Positions 33,521 to 42,547 of a stretch of DNA of 64,000 nt are shown piece by piece (within the stretch, counting starts at the first letter, position 1; each line of letters starts with the position of its first letter). The DNA is taken from the NCBI GenBank assembly GCA_965115815.1, contig OZ220465.1, forward strand, positions 1,798,001-1,862,000. Direction: 5' to 3'. This DNA is from VXPW01 sp965115815. Its GTDB lineage: Bacteria > Pseudomonadota > Alphaproteobacteria > TMED109. The notes below the pieces were generated by a model. It searched no databases and was not told the origin of the DNA. It was given only the letters and a program-made list of their open reading frames with translations. Both the position numbers and the translations under genes were made by a program.

Positions 33521-35792
33521 GTATCTACTCACCCCCCCCTACTGATGACGAATCGTTTTTCCTGACGGGTTCGGATCCGGCATGGTTCCGTGCCCCTTTC
33601 CCTCGCTCGCGGCCAAGGACCGGATGCACGGGGTTCGGCTGACAAGAAGTGGGTCGATCTTCGGCTTCCGCTCCCCGTTCCGGCCTTGTGGGGAGGGGTC
33701 CGCAACGCGACCGGGCCCCTCGCGCGGAGGTCGCGGGTCCGCGCCCTGCGGTCCGGTGGAGCGGGTTCCGTGGGCTGCCGTTCCCCTTCGCCGGAGATCT
33801 GCGCTTGACGTTGTAGGAGGGACCCTCTCCAAGATGGGCCATCGGGGCGGACCGCGTCGGAGGTGTGGATGGCGGCCGGGTAGGGATCGAAGGCGACGAC
33901 GGGTCGATCGCCCGGCGGGGCAAGGGCATTCGGATAGGTGCGTCGAGGTGACGGCGGTGTTCCCATACCGGCAGGCCTTGGATAGGAGGTGACGTTTCGG
34001 TGCATGGGCGGGTCGTCCACGCACCGCTTGACCAGCGCCCGCCGATTCGCATGCTGTCGTCGAATCGTGGCTGCGGGAATCCCCATGGACCCGCGAATCA
34101 TCGACCTGAAGTCGACCCCCTGTTCGGGCCGCTGCGAGCACCTTCACTGGACGACAGCAAAGGGCGGCTCCAGGGTTGGGGCCGGCCTCGGGATGCTGGA
34201 GACCTTGGAGCGCCGCGGCGTCCTGACGCGCCCGCCGCCGGCGCGGCGCTACCGGACGATGCCCGAAGGCGAGCGGTTCGCTGTGCGGGCGGTGGAGGCG
34301 TCGGGATGACGAGCGTCGCCGGCACCTCCCTGCGCCAAGAGGTCGACGCCTTCCAGAAGCGGTTCCAGGATCTCCGCATGCAAGGCAAGGTCTCCCCGGA
34401 GTGCGAGGCGCTCGTCCGCGGCCTGCTGATGCTGCTACAGCTGCTGCTGGCCGTGCTCCTGGAGAAGGCCACGCGCAAGACGAGCCGGAACTCCGGTCTG
34501 CCGCCGTCCCAGACGGACAAGGACGAGAGCGCGCGGCGCACCGGGAGCCACGGCAAGGGCCCGAAGCCGAACCCGCAGACGGGCGGTCACCGGCGCACGA
34601 CCACCGTCCAGGAGACGATCACCGTCGATGCCTGCGACGCTTGCGGCGCCGACCTCGACGACGTCGACCCCGTCGATCGGGAGCGCCGCGTCCTCTACGA
34701 CCTCGTGTTCGAAGTCGTCGAGCGCCGCGTCGACGCCGAGATCAAGGAATGCCCGAAGTGTCGGGCCCGGACCAAGGGCCGGTTCCCAGACCTCATGCCG
34801 GGTCCCGTGCAGTACGGTGTCCGCATCCAGGCCTTGGTCCTCAACCTGCTGATCGCCCAGATGCTGTCCCTGCGCCGTGCCGTCTCGCTCGTGCACGCGA
34901 TCTCCGGCATCAAGCTCTCCGAGGCGACCTGTCTCGGCTAGGTCCGGCGCTTTCAGGATGCGCTCGCATCCTGGGAGGAGGTCGCCGTGGCCCATCTCCT
35001 GCAACGCCCGGCCTTGCATGTCGATGAGACCGGATTCCGGGTCGCCGGCAAGACCCAATGGCTCCATGTCGTCACCGACGGCACCCTGACCGTGAAGTTC
35101 CCGCACCGCAAGCGCGGTCGGGAGGCGATCGAAGAGATCGGCATCCTCCCGCGCTACCAGGGCGTCCTGGTCCACGACTGCTGGGCTGCGTACATGGGTT
35201 ACGAGCAGTGCCGCCACCAGCTGTGCGGCAGCCACCTGCTGCGCGAACTGGCCTTCGTCGTCGAGTCCAACGGCTACCGCTGGGCGCGATGGATGAAGAG
35301 CCTGCTGCGCGAGGTCTGCCACAGGGTCAACCAGAGCGCATCCAAGGCCTTGAACGAGACCGACCGCCGGGCCGTGCGCAAGCGCTACCGCACCCTCCTC
35401 ACCCAAGGCGCCAAGGAGTTGCCCGATATCCCGCCGCGGACGAAAGGAACCCGGGGACGCATCGCAAAGTCCGACGCCCACAACCTGCATGAACGTCTCG
35501 TGAAACACGAGACGTCCGTCCTCCGCTTCATGAAGGACCCCGACGTCAGCTTCACCAACAATGCCGGAGAACCGAAGATCCGAATGACCAAGGTCAAGAT
35601 CAAAGTGTCCGGATGTTTCCGCACCATGCTCCACGCAACCGCATGGTGCCGAGGCTCCAGCTTCCTCACCTCCATGGAGGCACTCGGCTACAACCCTCTC
35701 GTCGCCATCCACATCGCCCTCAACGGAAAGGCCGCAGACATCCTCAACGAGCACTATGGCCAACCCGACCCCAACAAGGGGTGAGTAGTTAC
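33521..35792 (+). mobile_element. IS66-family insertion sequence with 8-bp target duplication
   Basis: Begins GTATCTACTCACCCCCCCC and ends GGGGTGAGTAGTTAC (inverted ends, the right one starting GTAAC when read inward). It is flanked by CACCCTGG on both sides (33513-33520, 35793-35800). It is 2272 bp, with no clear tnpA/tnpB. The first ~780 bp are non-coding, apart from a possible small frame ending at 34309. Confidence 0.95.
34306..35784 (+). pseudogene. IS66 family transposase (TnpC), interrupted by one TAG
   Basis: Reads as a single frame apart from TAG at 34939-34941. Upstream: coiled-coil leucine zipper (LLMLLQLLLAVLLEKATRKT), a linker SRNSGLPPSQTDKDE, a zinc-finger-like DACDACGADLDDVD and CPKCRARTKGRFPD, and LVLNLLIAQMLSLRRAV. 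The stop replaces the residue after SEATCLG, where the family usually has Tyr. Downstream: VDETGFRVAGKTQWLHVVT (first Asp), VHDCWAAYMGYEQCRHQLC (second Asp) and NNAGEPKIRMTKVKIKVSG. In the last of these, the position usually occupied by the catalytic Glu is present as GE. The copy is inactive unless the TAG is suppressed. Confidence 0.88.
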
Positions 35793-36796
35793 CACCCTGG
35801 TACGAAACGGCGGTTGTTTTCGGAGTCCGACCAAGGACAGGTCGTCGTCAGGGAAGCCGACAACATCAATCCTTACCTTGTGCCGGCGGCAACCGTCTTC
35901 GTGCGACCGTCCCCGGAACCGCAGAGCGCCATCGCGGAGATGAGCTTCGGCAGCATGCCCAATGACGGCGGGCATCTCCTCCTGAACGCGGCCGAGGCGG
36001 CGGATGCGATCGAAAATCGACAGGTTGACCCTTCCTTCATCCGCCCATTCATCGGTTCGCAGGAGTTCATTCGCGGTCTGGAAAGACGGTGCGTCTGGGT
36101 CGGGGAGTGCGAGTACGAAGCCGACCGGAAGAACGGCTGGCTGGAAGCGCGCTTCGATGCCGTTCGAAAGCAGCGTTCTGCATCAAACAGGTCCACTACA
36201 AGGGCACTGGCCTCGGTTCCGTTCCGGTTCGGCGAGGTTCGCCAGGCCGGAGATGAAACTGCCATCGTCGTTCCTGCTGTTTCATCGGAGAATAGAGAAT
36301 ATCTTCCGTGCGGCCTGCTGCCCTGCGGCAGCATCGTATCGAACAGATGCTATGCCCTCTACGATGCGCCATTGTGGAACATGGCACTGATCGCCTCGCG
36401 ACTGCATCGGGTTTGGATCGGAACGGTGTGCGGGCGTTTTGAAATGCGTTTTTCGTACTCCAACACCCTCGGCTGGAACACCTTCCCGTTGCCGAGGCTT
36501 ACGGCGAAGAACCGGGACGACCTGACGGAGTGCGCGGAGAACATCTTGCTGGCCCGCGAGGCGCATTTCCCCGCGACCATTGCCGATCTTTATGATTCGG
36601 CCAAGATGCCGGACAACCTGCGCGTCGCGCACGAACGTAACGACGAGATCCTTGAGCGCATCTACATCGGCCGCCGCTTCCGCAACGACACGGAGCGGCT
36701 GGAAAGGCTGTTCGAGATGTATGCGAAGTTGGCTGACCGGGGCGGATCCTCACCGGGGATCGAGAGTCAGGCAAGGGTAGCCAAGGGGGACGGACG

Positions 36797-38041
36797 ATGC
36801 GATTCGTAAACCTGCACATCTCGGATTTTCGCGGCACGCGCGAACTGAAGATCGGCTTCGAGCCGGATATCACGGTCATCGTCGGCCGAAACGGGGCGGG
36901 AAAGACATCGATCCTGGATGTTCTGGCGATGATGGTTGCAGTTATGCGCTACGCCCCCGGCGAACTTCCGCAGCATTCCTCGGACCTTCCGGATCCATCG
37001 GACATTCGATGGGGAACGCAGCGTGCCACGTTGCACGCGACATACGAGCACGAAAACCGTTCGACGGGCTTGACCGAGACGAACCCACTGGAAATCACCG
37101 TCGAACCTGACGCCAGGGAGCCTGCCAAAGCTCACGTATCCGGCAAGCCGATCCTGCCTCCGCCTCGATTCATCTATTTCCGTCAGGAACGGGGATTCGA
37201 ATCGGGGGGAAGCGACAACTCCGATTCCCTCGCCAAGGGCCTCTTTGACCCCGAAGCGGTTCAGGATCGTTCCTTTCAGAAGAGCCAGCGACCGATCGGC
37301 GATCTGTTTGCATGGTGGGACCAGCGTGATGCGCAGGAGGCTCGCCGGGTGCGGGACGGCGAGCACGATTATCGGGACCCGCAACTCGAAGCGATTCGCA
37401 ATCTGGTCGCGAAGATCGACAGCTTCTCCGGTGTCACTTTCGATTCGACGGCGTCGCCTCCCGGACTGCACTTCATCAAGAACGACCGCACGCCGGTGCA
37501 CGTCAGCGCCCTTTCAGGTGGTGAGCGGTCCTATATCGTCCTGCTTGCCGACTTGGCGCGGCGCCTTCAGGTGTTCGCCCCCGGTACGCCGCTGCACGAG
37601 ATTCCGGCAACCGTACTGATCGACGAGATCGAACTCAACCTGCATCCGGGCTGGCAGAGCGGGATCGTGCCGACCCTCACGGATGTTTTCGGGGCCTGCC
37701 AGTTCATCGTGACCACCCATTCCCCGCAGGTGCTGTCGGGCGTGGACAGCGGGAAGGTGCGCGTGATCGAGGAAGATGCGCCCGGCCGGTCCCGGAAGAT
37801 CACCGTCCCGCTCAGCACACGCGGACGGACCAGCAACTACCTGCTTGAAGGTGTTCTCGGCGCAACCGAGCGCTACCCGCCGGTGGACGGGTTGATCGGT
37901 GCCTTCAACGCCGCCATCGACCGGGAGGATGCCGAGGTGGCGGCGGACAGGCTCGACAGGATCGAACAGGCAATCAGCGACGATGCTCCGACCCTGCTGG
38001 TCCTGCGCAAGCGGCTGAAGAAACTGCGGGCCGGCACATGA
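36797..38041 (+). CDS. ptuA: AAA-type ATPase, Septu PtuA-like
   Basis: SMC-like ATPase predicted to act with the downstream HNH nuclease in anti-phage defence. The 414 residues show Walker A VGRNGAGKTSILDVL near residue 33, signature LSGGERSYIVLLADLARRL near 240, Walker B TVLIDEIELNLHPGW near 270 and a switch-like FIVTTHSPQVLSG. The start ATG lies inside the end of the methyltransferase gene, and its stop overlaps the ptuB start by 4 bases (ATGA), so translation is coupled. Septu normally consists of PtuA and PtuB alone, so embedding it in a methyltransferase/helicase cluster is notable. An OLD-family-like ATPase is the main alternative, but no TOPRIM domain is present. Confidence 0.8.
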   Translation: MRFVNLHISDFRGTRELKIGFEPDITVIVGRNGAGKTSILDVLAMMVAVMRYAPGELPQHSSDLPDPSDIRWGTQRATLHATYEHENRSTGLTETNPLEITVEPDAREPAKAHVSGKPILPPPRFIYFRQERGFESGGSDNSDSLAKGLFDPEAVQDRSFQKSQRPIGDLFAWWDQRDAQEARRVRDGEHDYRDPQLEAIRNLVAKIDSFSGVTFDSTASPPGLHFIKNDRTPVHVSALSGGERSYIVLLADLARRLQVFAPGTPLHEIPATVLIDEIELNLHPGWQSGIVPTLTDVFGACQFIVTTHSPQVLSGVDSGKVRVIEEDAPGRSRKITVPLSTRGRTSNYLLEGVLGATERYPPVDGLIGAFNAAIDREDAEVAADRLDRIEQAISDDAPTLLVLRKRLKKLRAGT

Positions 38042-38655
38042 GGGGCAGCCACGACAAGACAGTGCCTGCAACGCTGCAGGACTGGTTGGCCCTCGAGAAT
38101 TCCGATTGGCAGCCCTCCTACCCATTGCCGAACGACATCCGAACCGACGTCGTCGAGGCGCTGCGAGCCGCCCAGCGCGGCCTGCGCGTCTATTGCGGCC
38201 GGCGGCTGCATCCCGGTCGACGGGGGAGTTTTCCTATCGAGCACTTCCGCCCGCAATCCGCATACCCGGCCCTCTCGGTGGACCTCGCCAACCTGTTCCT
38301 GAGCTGCGGTCCCGAAACCGAGACGGGGAAACCCTCGGCGACCTGCGGGGACGCGAAGGGCAACCGTTTCGACGAAGCCGAAGGTATCGAGCCCGACTAT
38401 CCTGCGTGCACTCGCCGCTTCCGTTTCCTGCTGACCGGCAAGGTCGTACCTCGATCCGAGGACGATGCCGCGGCCAAGGCGACGATCGACCTGTTGAACC
38501 TGAACCATCGGGAACTCGCGAAGGACCGGGAGGACATTCTCGAAGGTATCGATGGCGGGAGCTTCGATCTTTCGGATTTCGTCGATCCCGCGGGGGGAGA
38601 GGCCCGGAGTTATGCGCATGTCGCCTGTGAACGCTTTGGCACGGTCATTCCATAG
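38038..38655 (+). CDS. ptuB: HNH endonuclease, Septu PtuB-like (TIGR02646 type)
   Basis: 205-residue putative nuclease partner of the ATPase upstream. Key motif: YCGRRLHPGR, then PIEHFRPQSAYP, then LANLFLSCGPETE and CGDAKGNRF, the arrangement seen in retron/Septu HNH proteins (IEHFRPK..NLFLSC..CG). The first zinc knuckle has a single Cys rather than CxxC. Downstream are the usual DYPACTRRFRFLLTGKVVP and NLNHRELAKDRE segments. The protein is at the short end of the family, perhaps missing C-terminal residues. Translationally coupled to ptuA. Confidence 0.8.
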   Translation: MRGSHDKTVPATLQDWLALENSDWQPSYPLPNDIRTDVVEALRAAQRGLRVYCGRRLHPGRRGSFPIEHFRPQSAYPALSVDLANLFLSCGPETETGKPSATCGDAKGNRFDEAEGIEPDYPACTRRFRFLLTGKVVPRSEDDAAAKATIDLLNLNHRELAKDREDILEGIDGGSFDLSDFVDPAGGEARSYAHVACERFGTVIP

Positions 38656-38691
38656 CGGCCGGCGCTCGCCTGCCGATGACCGGGATTTCCC

Positions 38692-40752
38692 ATGACGGAC
38701 ATCGAGAGCATCCCTGCGGTCACGATGCCCTGCGCCGGCAGCGGGACGTCCACGCGGTCGAACGAACTCGGCATGCGGCCGATGCAGGAGCGGGCATGGG
38801 AGAAGCGCGGCGAGCAGTATCTCCTGATCAAGTCGCCGCCGGCGTCGGGCAAGAGCCGGGCGCTGATGTTCATCGCGCTCGACAAGCTGTACCACCAGGG
38901 TCTCGCGCAGGTGATCGTCGTCGTGCCGGAGAGAACCATCGGAGCGAGTTTCGAGGATGTGCCGCTGAGCGCGCACGGCTTCTGGGCGGACTGGACGGTC
39001 CGTCCGCAGTGGAACCTCTGCAACGCGCCGGGCGCCGAGGGCGGCAAGGTCGGTTCGGTGAAGGCGTTCCTGGACGGCAACGACCGGATCCTGGTCTGTA
39101 CCCACGCGACCTTCCGCTTTGCCATGGACCGGTTCGGCCCGGATGCCTTCGACGGACGACTGGTCGCGGTCGACGAGTTCCATCACGTCTCGACCAACCC
39201 CGACAACCGGCTGGGCGAGCATGTCGGCCGGCTGATGGCGCGCGACCGGGTGCATCTCGTGGCCATGACGGGCTCGTATTTCCGGGGAGATGCCGAGCCG
39301 GTCCTGTTGCCGCAGGACGAGGCGCGGTTCGAGACCGTCACCTACACCTACTACGAGCAGCTCAACGGCTACGAACATCTGAAGCGGCTCGATATCGGCT
39401 ACTACTTCTATACCGGCGCCTACGCCGACAGCATTCTCAAGGTGCTCGACCCGGACGAGAAGACCATCGTCCACATCCCCAGCGTCCACTCGCGTGAGAG
39501 CACGAAGGACAAGATACGGGAGGTGGAGCACATTCTTGAGGAGTTGGGGGAGTGGCAGGGTGCGGATGCGGCGACCGGCTTCCAGCTTGTCAGGACGTCC
39601 GGCGGGCGCGTTCTGCGCGTCGCCGATCTGGTCGATGACGACCCGGTGCGGCGGGATCGCGTGGCGGCGGCGCTGCGGGATCCGGCGCAGAAGGACAACC
39701 GCGATCATGTGGACATCATCGTTGCCCTCGGCATGGCGAAGGAGGGTTTCGACTGGATCTGGTGCGACCACGCGCTGACGGTGGGCTACCGCTCCAGCCT
39801 GACCGAGATCGTGCAGATCTTCGGGCGCGCCACCCGCGATGCGCCGGGCAAGGCCCGCGCCCGCTTCACCAACCTGATCGCCGAGCCGGACGCCTCGGAG
39901 GAGGCGGTCGCCGAGGCGGTGAACGACACGCTCAAGGCCATCGCGGCGAGCCTGCTGATGGAGCAGGTGCTCGCGCCGCGCTTCGACTTCACGCCGAAGA
40001 CGCGGGAAAGCGGCCCCGTGGAGGGTGTCGACTACGGTGCCGACGGCTACGATTCAGACCGGTGCAATGTCGGCGTGCACCAGAAAACGGGTCGGTTTCA
40101 TGTCGAGATCCGGGGGCTTGCCGTGCCGTCGAACGCGGAAGCCCGGCGCGTCTGCCGGGAGGATCTGCACGAGGTGATCGCCGCGTTCGCGCAGGACCGG
40201 ACCGCCGTCGAACGCGGAGTTTTCGACGAGGAGACCGTACCCGAGGAGCTGACGCAGGTACGGATGGGCAAGATCGTCAAGGAGCGATATCCCGAGTTCA
40301 CCGAGGAGGATCGCGAGGCCGTGCGTCAGCACGCCGTCGCCGCCCTGAACCTGATCCGCAAGGCGCGGAACGCGGCAGCGCAATCAGCCGACGTGCACGG
40401 GGACGAAGAGAAGGGCGGCGGTACCGCACTGATCGACGGTGTCCGCAGGTTTGCCATGGATGTGCGCGATCTCGACATCGACCTGATCGACCGGATCGAT
40501 CCCTTCGAAGCGGCCTATGCCATTCTGGCGAAGGCCATGAGCGAGGACAGCCTGAAGCAGATCGCCGCGGTCATCGGTGCCAGGAAGATCCAGCTCACGC
40601 CCGAGGAAGCGCGCGAGCTTGCGCATCGTGCGCTCAGGTTCAAGCAGGAGCGAGGCCGCCTGCCATCCGTGACCTTCTGCGGATCCCTGGGAGAGGCGCA
40701 TGGCGGAAGGGGTGGCCTTCCTGGTCCGGATGAGGGCGCAGGCCGCCGATGA
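38692..40752 (+). CDS. Superfamily 2 DEAD/DEAH-type helicase of the defence block
   Basis: 686-residue helicase/translocase. Motifs: Walker A LIKSPPASGKSRALMFIALD near residue 47, motif Ia VIVVVPERTIGASF, motif II LVAVDEFHHVSTNPD, motif III LVAMTGSYFRGDAEP and motif VI EIVQIFGRATRDAPGKARA. The remaining ~250 residues have no assigned domain. The last ~26 residues look frameshifted: after RLPSVT the alternative frame reads ADPWERRMAEGVAFLVRM, a more natural tail ending at a TAG just past 40752. One extra base near 40674 would explain this. Its current stop overlaps the next gene's ATG. It probably works with the methyltransferase and GIY-YIG proteins. Confidence 0.85.
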   Translation: MTDIESIPAVTMPCAGSGTSTRSNELGMRPMQERAWEKRGEQYLLIKSPPASGKSRALMFIALDKLYHQGLAQVIVVVPERTIGASFEDVPLSAHGFWADWTVRPQWNLCNAPGAEGGKVGSVKAFLDGNDRILVCTHATFRFAMDRFGPDAFDGRLVAVDEFHHVSTNPDNRLGEHVGRLMARDRVHLVAMTGSYFRGDAEPVLLPQDEARFETVTYTYYEQLNGYEHLKRLDIGYYFYTGAYADSILKVLDPDEKTIVHIPSVHSRESTKDKIREVEHILEELGEWQGADAATGFQLVRTSGGRVLRVADLVDDDPVRRDRVAAALRDPAQKDNRDHVDIIVALGMAKEGFDWIWCDHALTVGYRSSLTEIVQIFGRATRDAPGKARARFTNLIAEPDASEEAVAEAVNDTLKAIAASLLMEQVLAPRFDFTPKTRESGPVEGVDYGADGYDSDRCNVGVHQKTGRFHVEIRGLAVPSNAEARRVCREDLHEVIAAFAQDRTAVERGVFDEETVPEELTQVRMGKIVKERYPEFTEEDREAVRQHAVAALNLIRKARNAAAQSADVHGDEEKGGGTALIDGVRRFAMDVRDLDIDLIDRIDPFEAAYAILAKAMSEDSLKQIAAVIGARKIQLTPEEARELAHRALRFKQERGRLPSVTFCGSLGEAHGGRGGLPGPDEGAGRR

Positions 40753-41939
40753 ATAGGAAGTTCACCGAAGCGGACGAGGCGCTGCTTGCCGAGCTCGGTG
40801 TCGAGGCCGAATCGGAGAAGTCGGTCGGCTGTACTCCGCGCGAAGAGCGGATCATTGCCGGCTTCGAGGACATCCAGCGGTTCGTCGATGCGCATGGCCG
40901 GGCGCCGCAGCACGGGGACGGGCGCGACATCTTCGAGCGCCTCCATGCCGTGCGTCTGGACCGGATCCGGACGCAGGAAACCTGCCGCGCATTGCTCGCT
41001 CCTCTTGACCGTCAGGGCCTCCTGGCCGCAGGATCCGAGGGTGCATCGCCGACGCCGGACGGCATGGACGACGAGGCCCTGCTGGCCGCACTCGGGGTCG
41101 AAGCGGCCGCACCGGACCTGACCGAGCTTCGCCATGTGCGGCCGGCCGCCGAGAAGCGGGCGGTAGAGGACATCGCGAACCGCCACAGGTGCGAGGATTA
41201 CGGGGTCTTCCGGCCGCTCTTCGAACAGGTCCAGCGGGAACTCGATGCTGGCGTCCGCCGCACCCGACCGTTCGAACGCAAGGCGGACATCGAACCCGGC
41301 CGCTTCTTCATCGTCGGCGGCCAGAAGGCCTACGTCGCCGAAATGGGCGAGGAGTTCATCCAGGACTACGGCGACAGGGATGCGCGGCTGCGCGTGATCT
41401 TCGACAACGGTACCGAAAACAACATGCTTCGGCGCTCGCTGCAGCGCGCGCTCCACAAGGACAAGGCAGGCCGGCGGGTCACCGATCCCACGGCGGGGCC
41501 GCTCTTCGCCGACCGGAGCGCGGAAGGCGACGAAGCCAGCGGCACCGTCTATGTGGCGCGGAGCAAGGCGAACCTCCCGTTCGTTGCAAAGAATCGAAAT
41601 CTGGTCCACAAGATCGGTGTTACGGCCGGGAAGGCGGAGACGCGCATCGCCGGCGCTCGGCTCGACCCGACGTTTTTGATGGATGAGGTCGAGATCGTCA
41701 CCACCTACAGGCTCTTCAACATCGATCGAGGCAGGTTGGAGAAGCTGATCCACCGGATCTTTGAGCCGGCGAGGCTGGACATCAAGGTCAAGGATCGCTT
41801 CGGCAACCCCGTCGTGCCGCGCGAGTGGTTCCTGGTGCCCCTCGACGTCATCGACGATGCGGTCGGGAAGATCCGGAAGGCGACGATCGACCACTGGATC
41901 TACGATCCCGAATCGGCTTCGCTCGTCCGGAGGCCGTGA
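40749..41939 (+). CDS. GIY-YIG nuclease family protein
   Basis: 396 residues. The C-terminal ~140 residues form a T5orf172/GIY-YIG-type nuclease: GTVYVARSKANLPFVAKN, NLVHKIGVTAGKAETRI, RLDPTFLMDEVEIVTTYRLF, LEKLIHRIFEPARLDI and KDRFGNPVVPREWFLVPL, in which the helix Glu and the His-Arg region of the fold are present. The N-terminal half (FTEADEALLAELGVEAE, repeated as DEALLAALGVEAA) is acidic-helical, with FIVGGQKAYVAEMGEEF between. It is the last gene of the block and starts within the helicase stop (ATGA overlap). It is the presumed DNA-cleaving component. Confidence 0.85.
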   Translation: MNRKFTEADEALLAELGVEAESEKSVGCTPREERIIAGFEDIQRFVDAHGRAPQHGDGRDIFERLHAVRLDRIRTQETCRALLAPLDRQGLLAAGSEGASPTPDGMDDEALLAALGVEAAAPDLTELRHVRPAAEKRAVEDIANRHRCEDYGVFRPLFEQVQRELDAGVRRTRPFERKADIEPGRFFIVGGQKAYVAEMGEEFIQDYGDRDARLRVIFDNGTENNMLRRSLQRALHKDKAGRRVTDPTAGPLFADRSAEGDEASGTVYVARSKANLPFVAKNRNLVHKIGVTAGKAETRIAGARLDPTFLMDEVEIVTTYRLFNIDRGRLEKLIHRIFEPARLDIKVKDRFGNPVVPREWFLVPLDVIDDAVGKIRKATIDHWIYDPESASLVRRP

Positions 41940-42547
41940 TGGGGCGCTGTCCACGGTTCGCGGTTTCGCTCCGAAGACGCTTCCATCTCCACCAAGACGA
42001 GGTTCCTGAGCTGGACCCGCGCATCCATACGTCAACCCAACTTTGACCGGAAGTTCCAGATGGTTTCCCGCTGATAGTCGCGCCAAGTCGTTGATGGTGC
42101 ATGGTTTGTCGAATTCGCCGAGCTTCCCTCTCTGCCGCCCTCTTATTCCAAGGGCAGTCGGTGTCTCAGCGATGGTGGCAGAGAGGGCAGGGGCTCGGCA
42201 ACGACCCCTCCTGCCCGGAACCTGGTTCCTGTCGACCCTCTGTAGGGTGTCATGCCCTGGACGCTCCGCAAGGCGGCCCCTTCCCGTCCAGAATGATCCT
42301 TCCTCTCTACCGCCTTCCCGCTCCGAGAACAACCGGTTTTTCCGCCGCTTTGGCAGGGAAGGAAACATCGACCGGATCCGGGACCGGAAGATCGGAGATC
42401 CGGTACGGATTCGCATCCCGGACTCCCGTCGACGGGATTTCTGCAGTACATAGGCATACGGACACCGCATCACGGCCCGGCTTCTCGGTTCGGCCAATCC
42501 GGGCCGGACCACGACCGAGCGGCAGCCCGAGACGCAGGAAACATGGC
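41940..42547. other. Intergenic, no gene seen, includes an intron-like hairpin
   Basis: No supported coding frame between the GIY-YIG gene and the oxygenase-like gene. The only distinct feature is the hairpin at 42185-42217. Confidence 0.5.
42185..42217 (+). repeat. Hairpin homologous to the twintron outer domain VI
   Basis: GGGCAGGGGCTCGGCAACG continuing ACCCCTCCTGCCCGG matches the outer-intron domain VI (GGGGAGGGGCTCGGCAACG..CCCCTCCTACCC), but the bulged A is G here. No domain V or RT lies upstream. It is either a relic of an intron end or a shared terminator-like hairpin. Confidence 0.6.

Larger units (their letters stand above)
31722..36809 (+). pseudogene. MmeI-like class I SAM-dependent DNA methyltransferase, split by IS66
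   Basis: Adenine-type DNA methyltransferase of the MmeI/YeeA architecture, reconstructing to about 935 residues without the IS66. The N-terminal domain has EFPFAFLRAFGNKATTIRRL and DYPDFPDHFGFFLPLAGI, a helical spacer has HEMNHFMARLIFCFFAEDTD, motif I is VFDPACGSGNFLVIAYKEM and motif IV is SNPPYRGSQWQ. The target-recognition and C-terminal region follows the insertion (FGSMPNDGGHLLLNAAE, NTLGWNTFPLPRL, FEMYAKLAD). The insertion joins ...VVIVGFSGHPG to HPGTKRRLFSESDQ in frame. I see no convincing PD-(D/E)xK nuclease motif in the N-terminus. It overlaps the next gene by 13 bases. Confidence 0.88.

Noticed and set aside
4586..34941. Possibility that TAG is a sense codon in this organism
   Set aside because: ilvD, the AbiEii toxin and a CmcJ-like gene end in TAG at the expected protein ends, and only decayed mobile genes have internal TAG.
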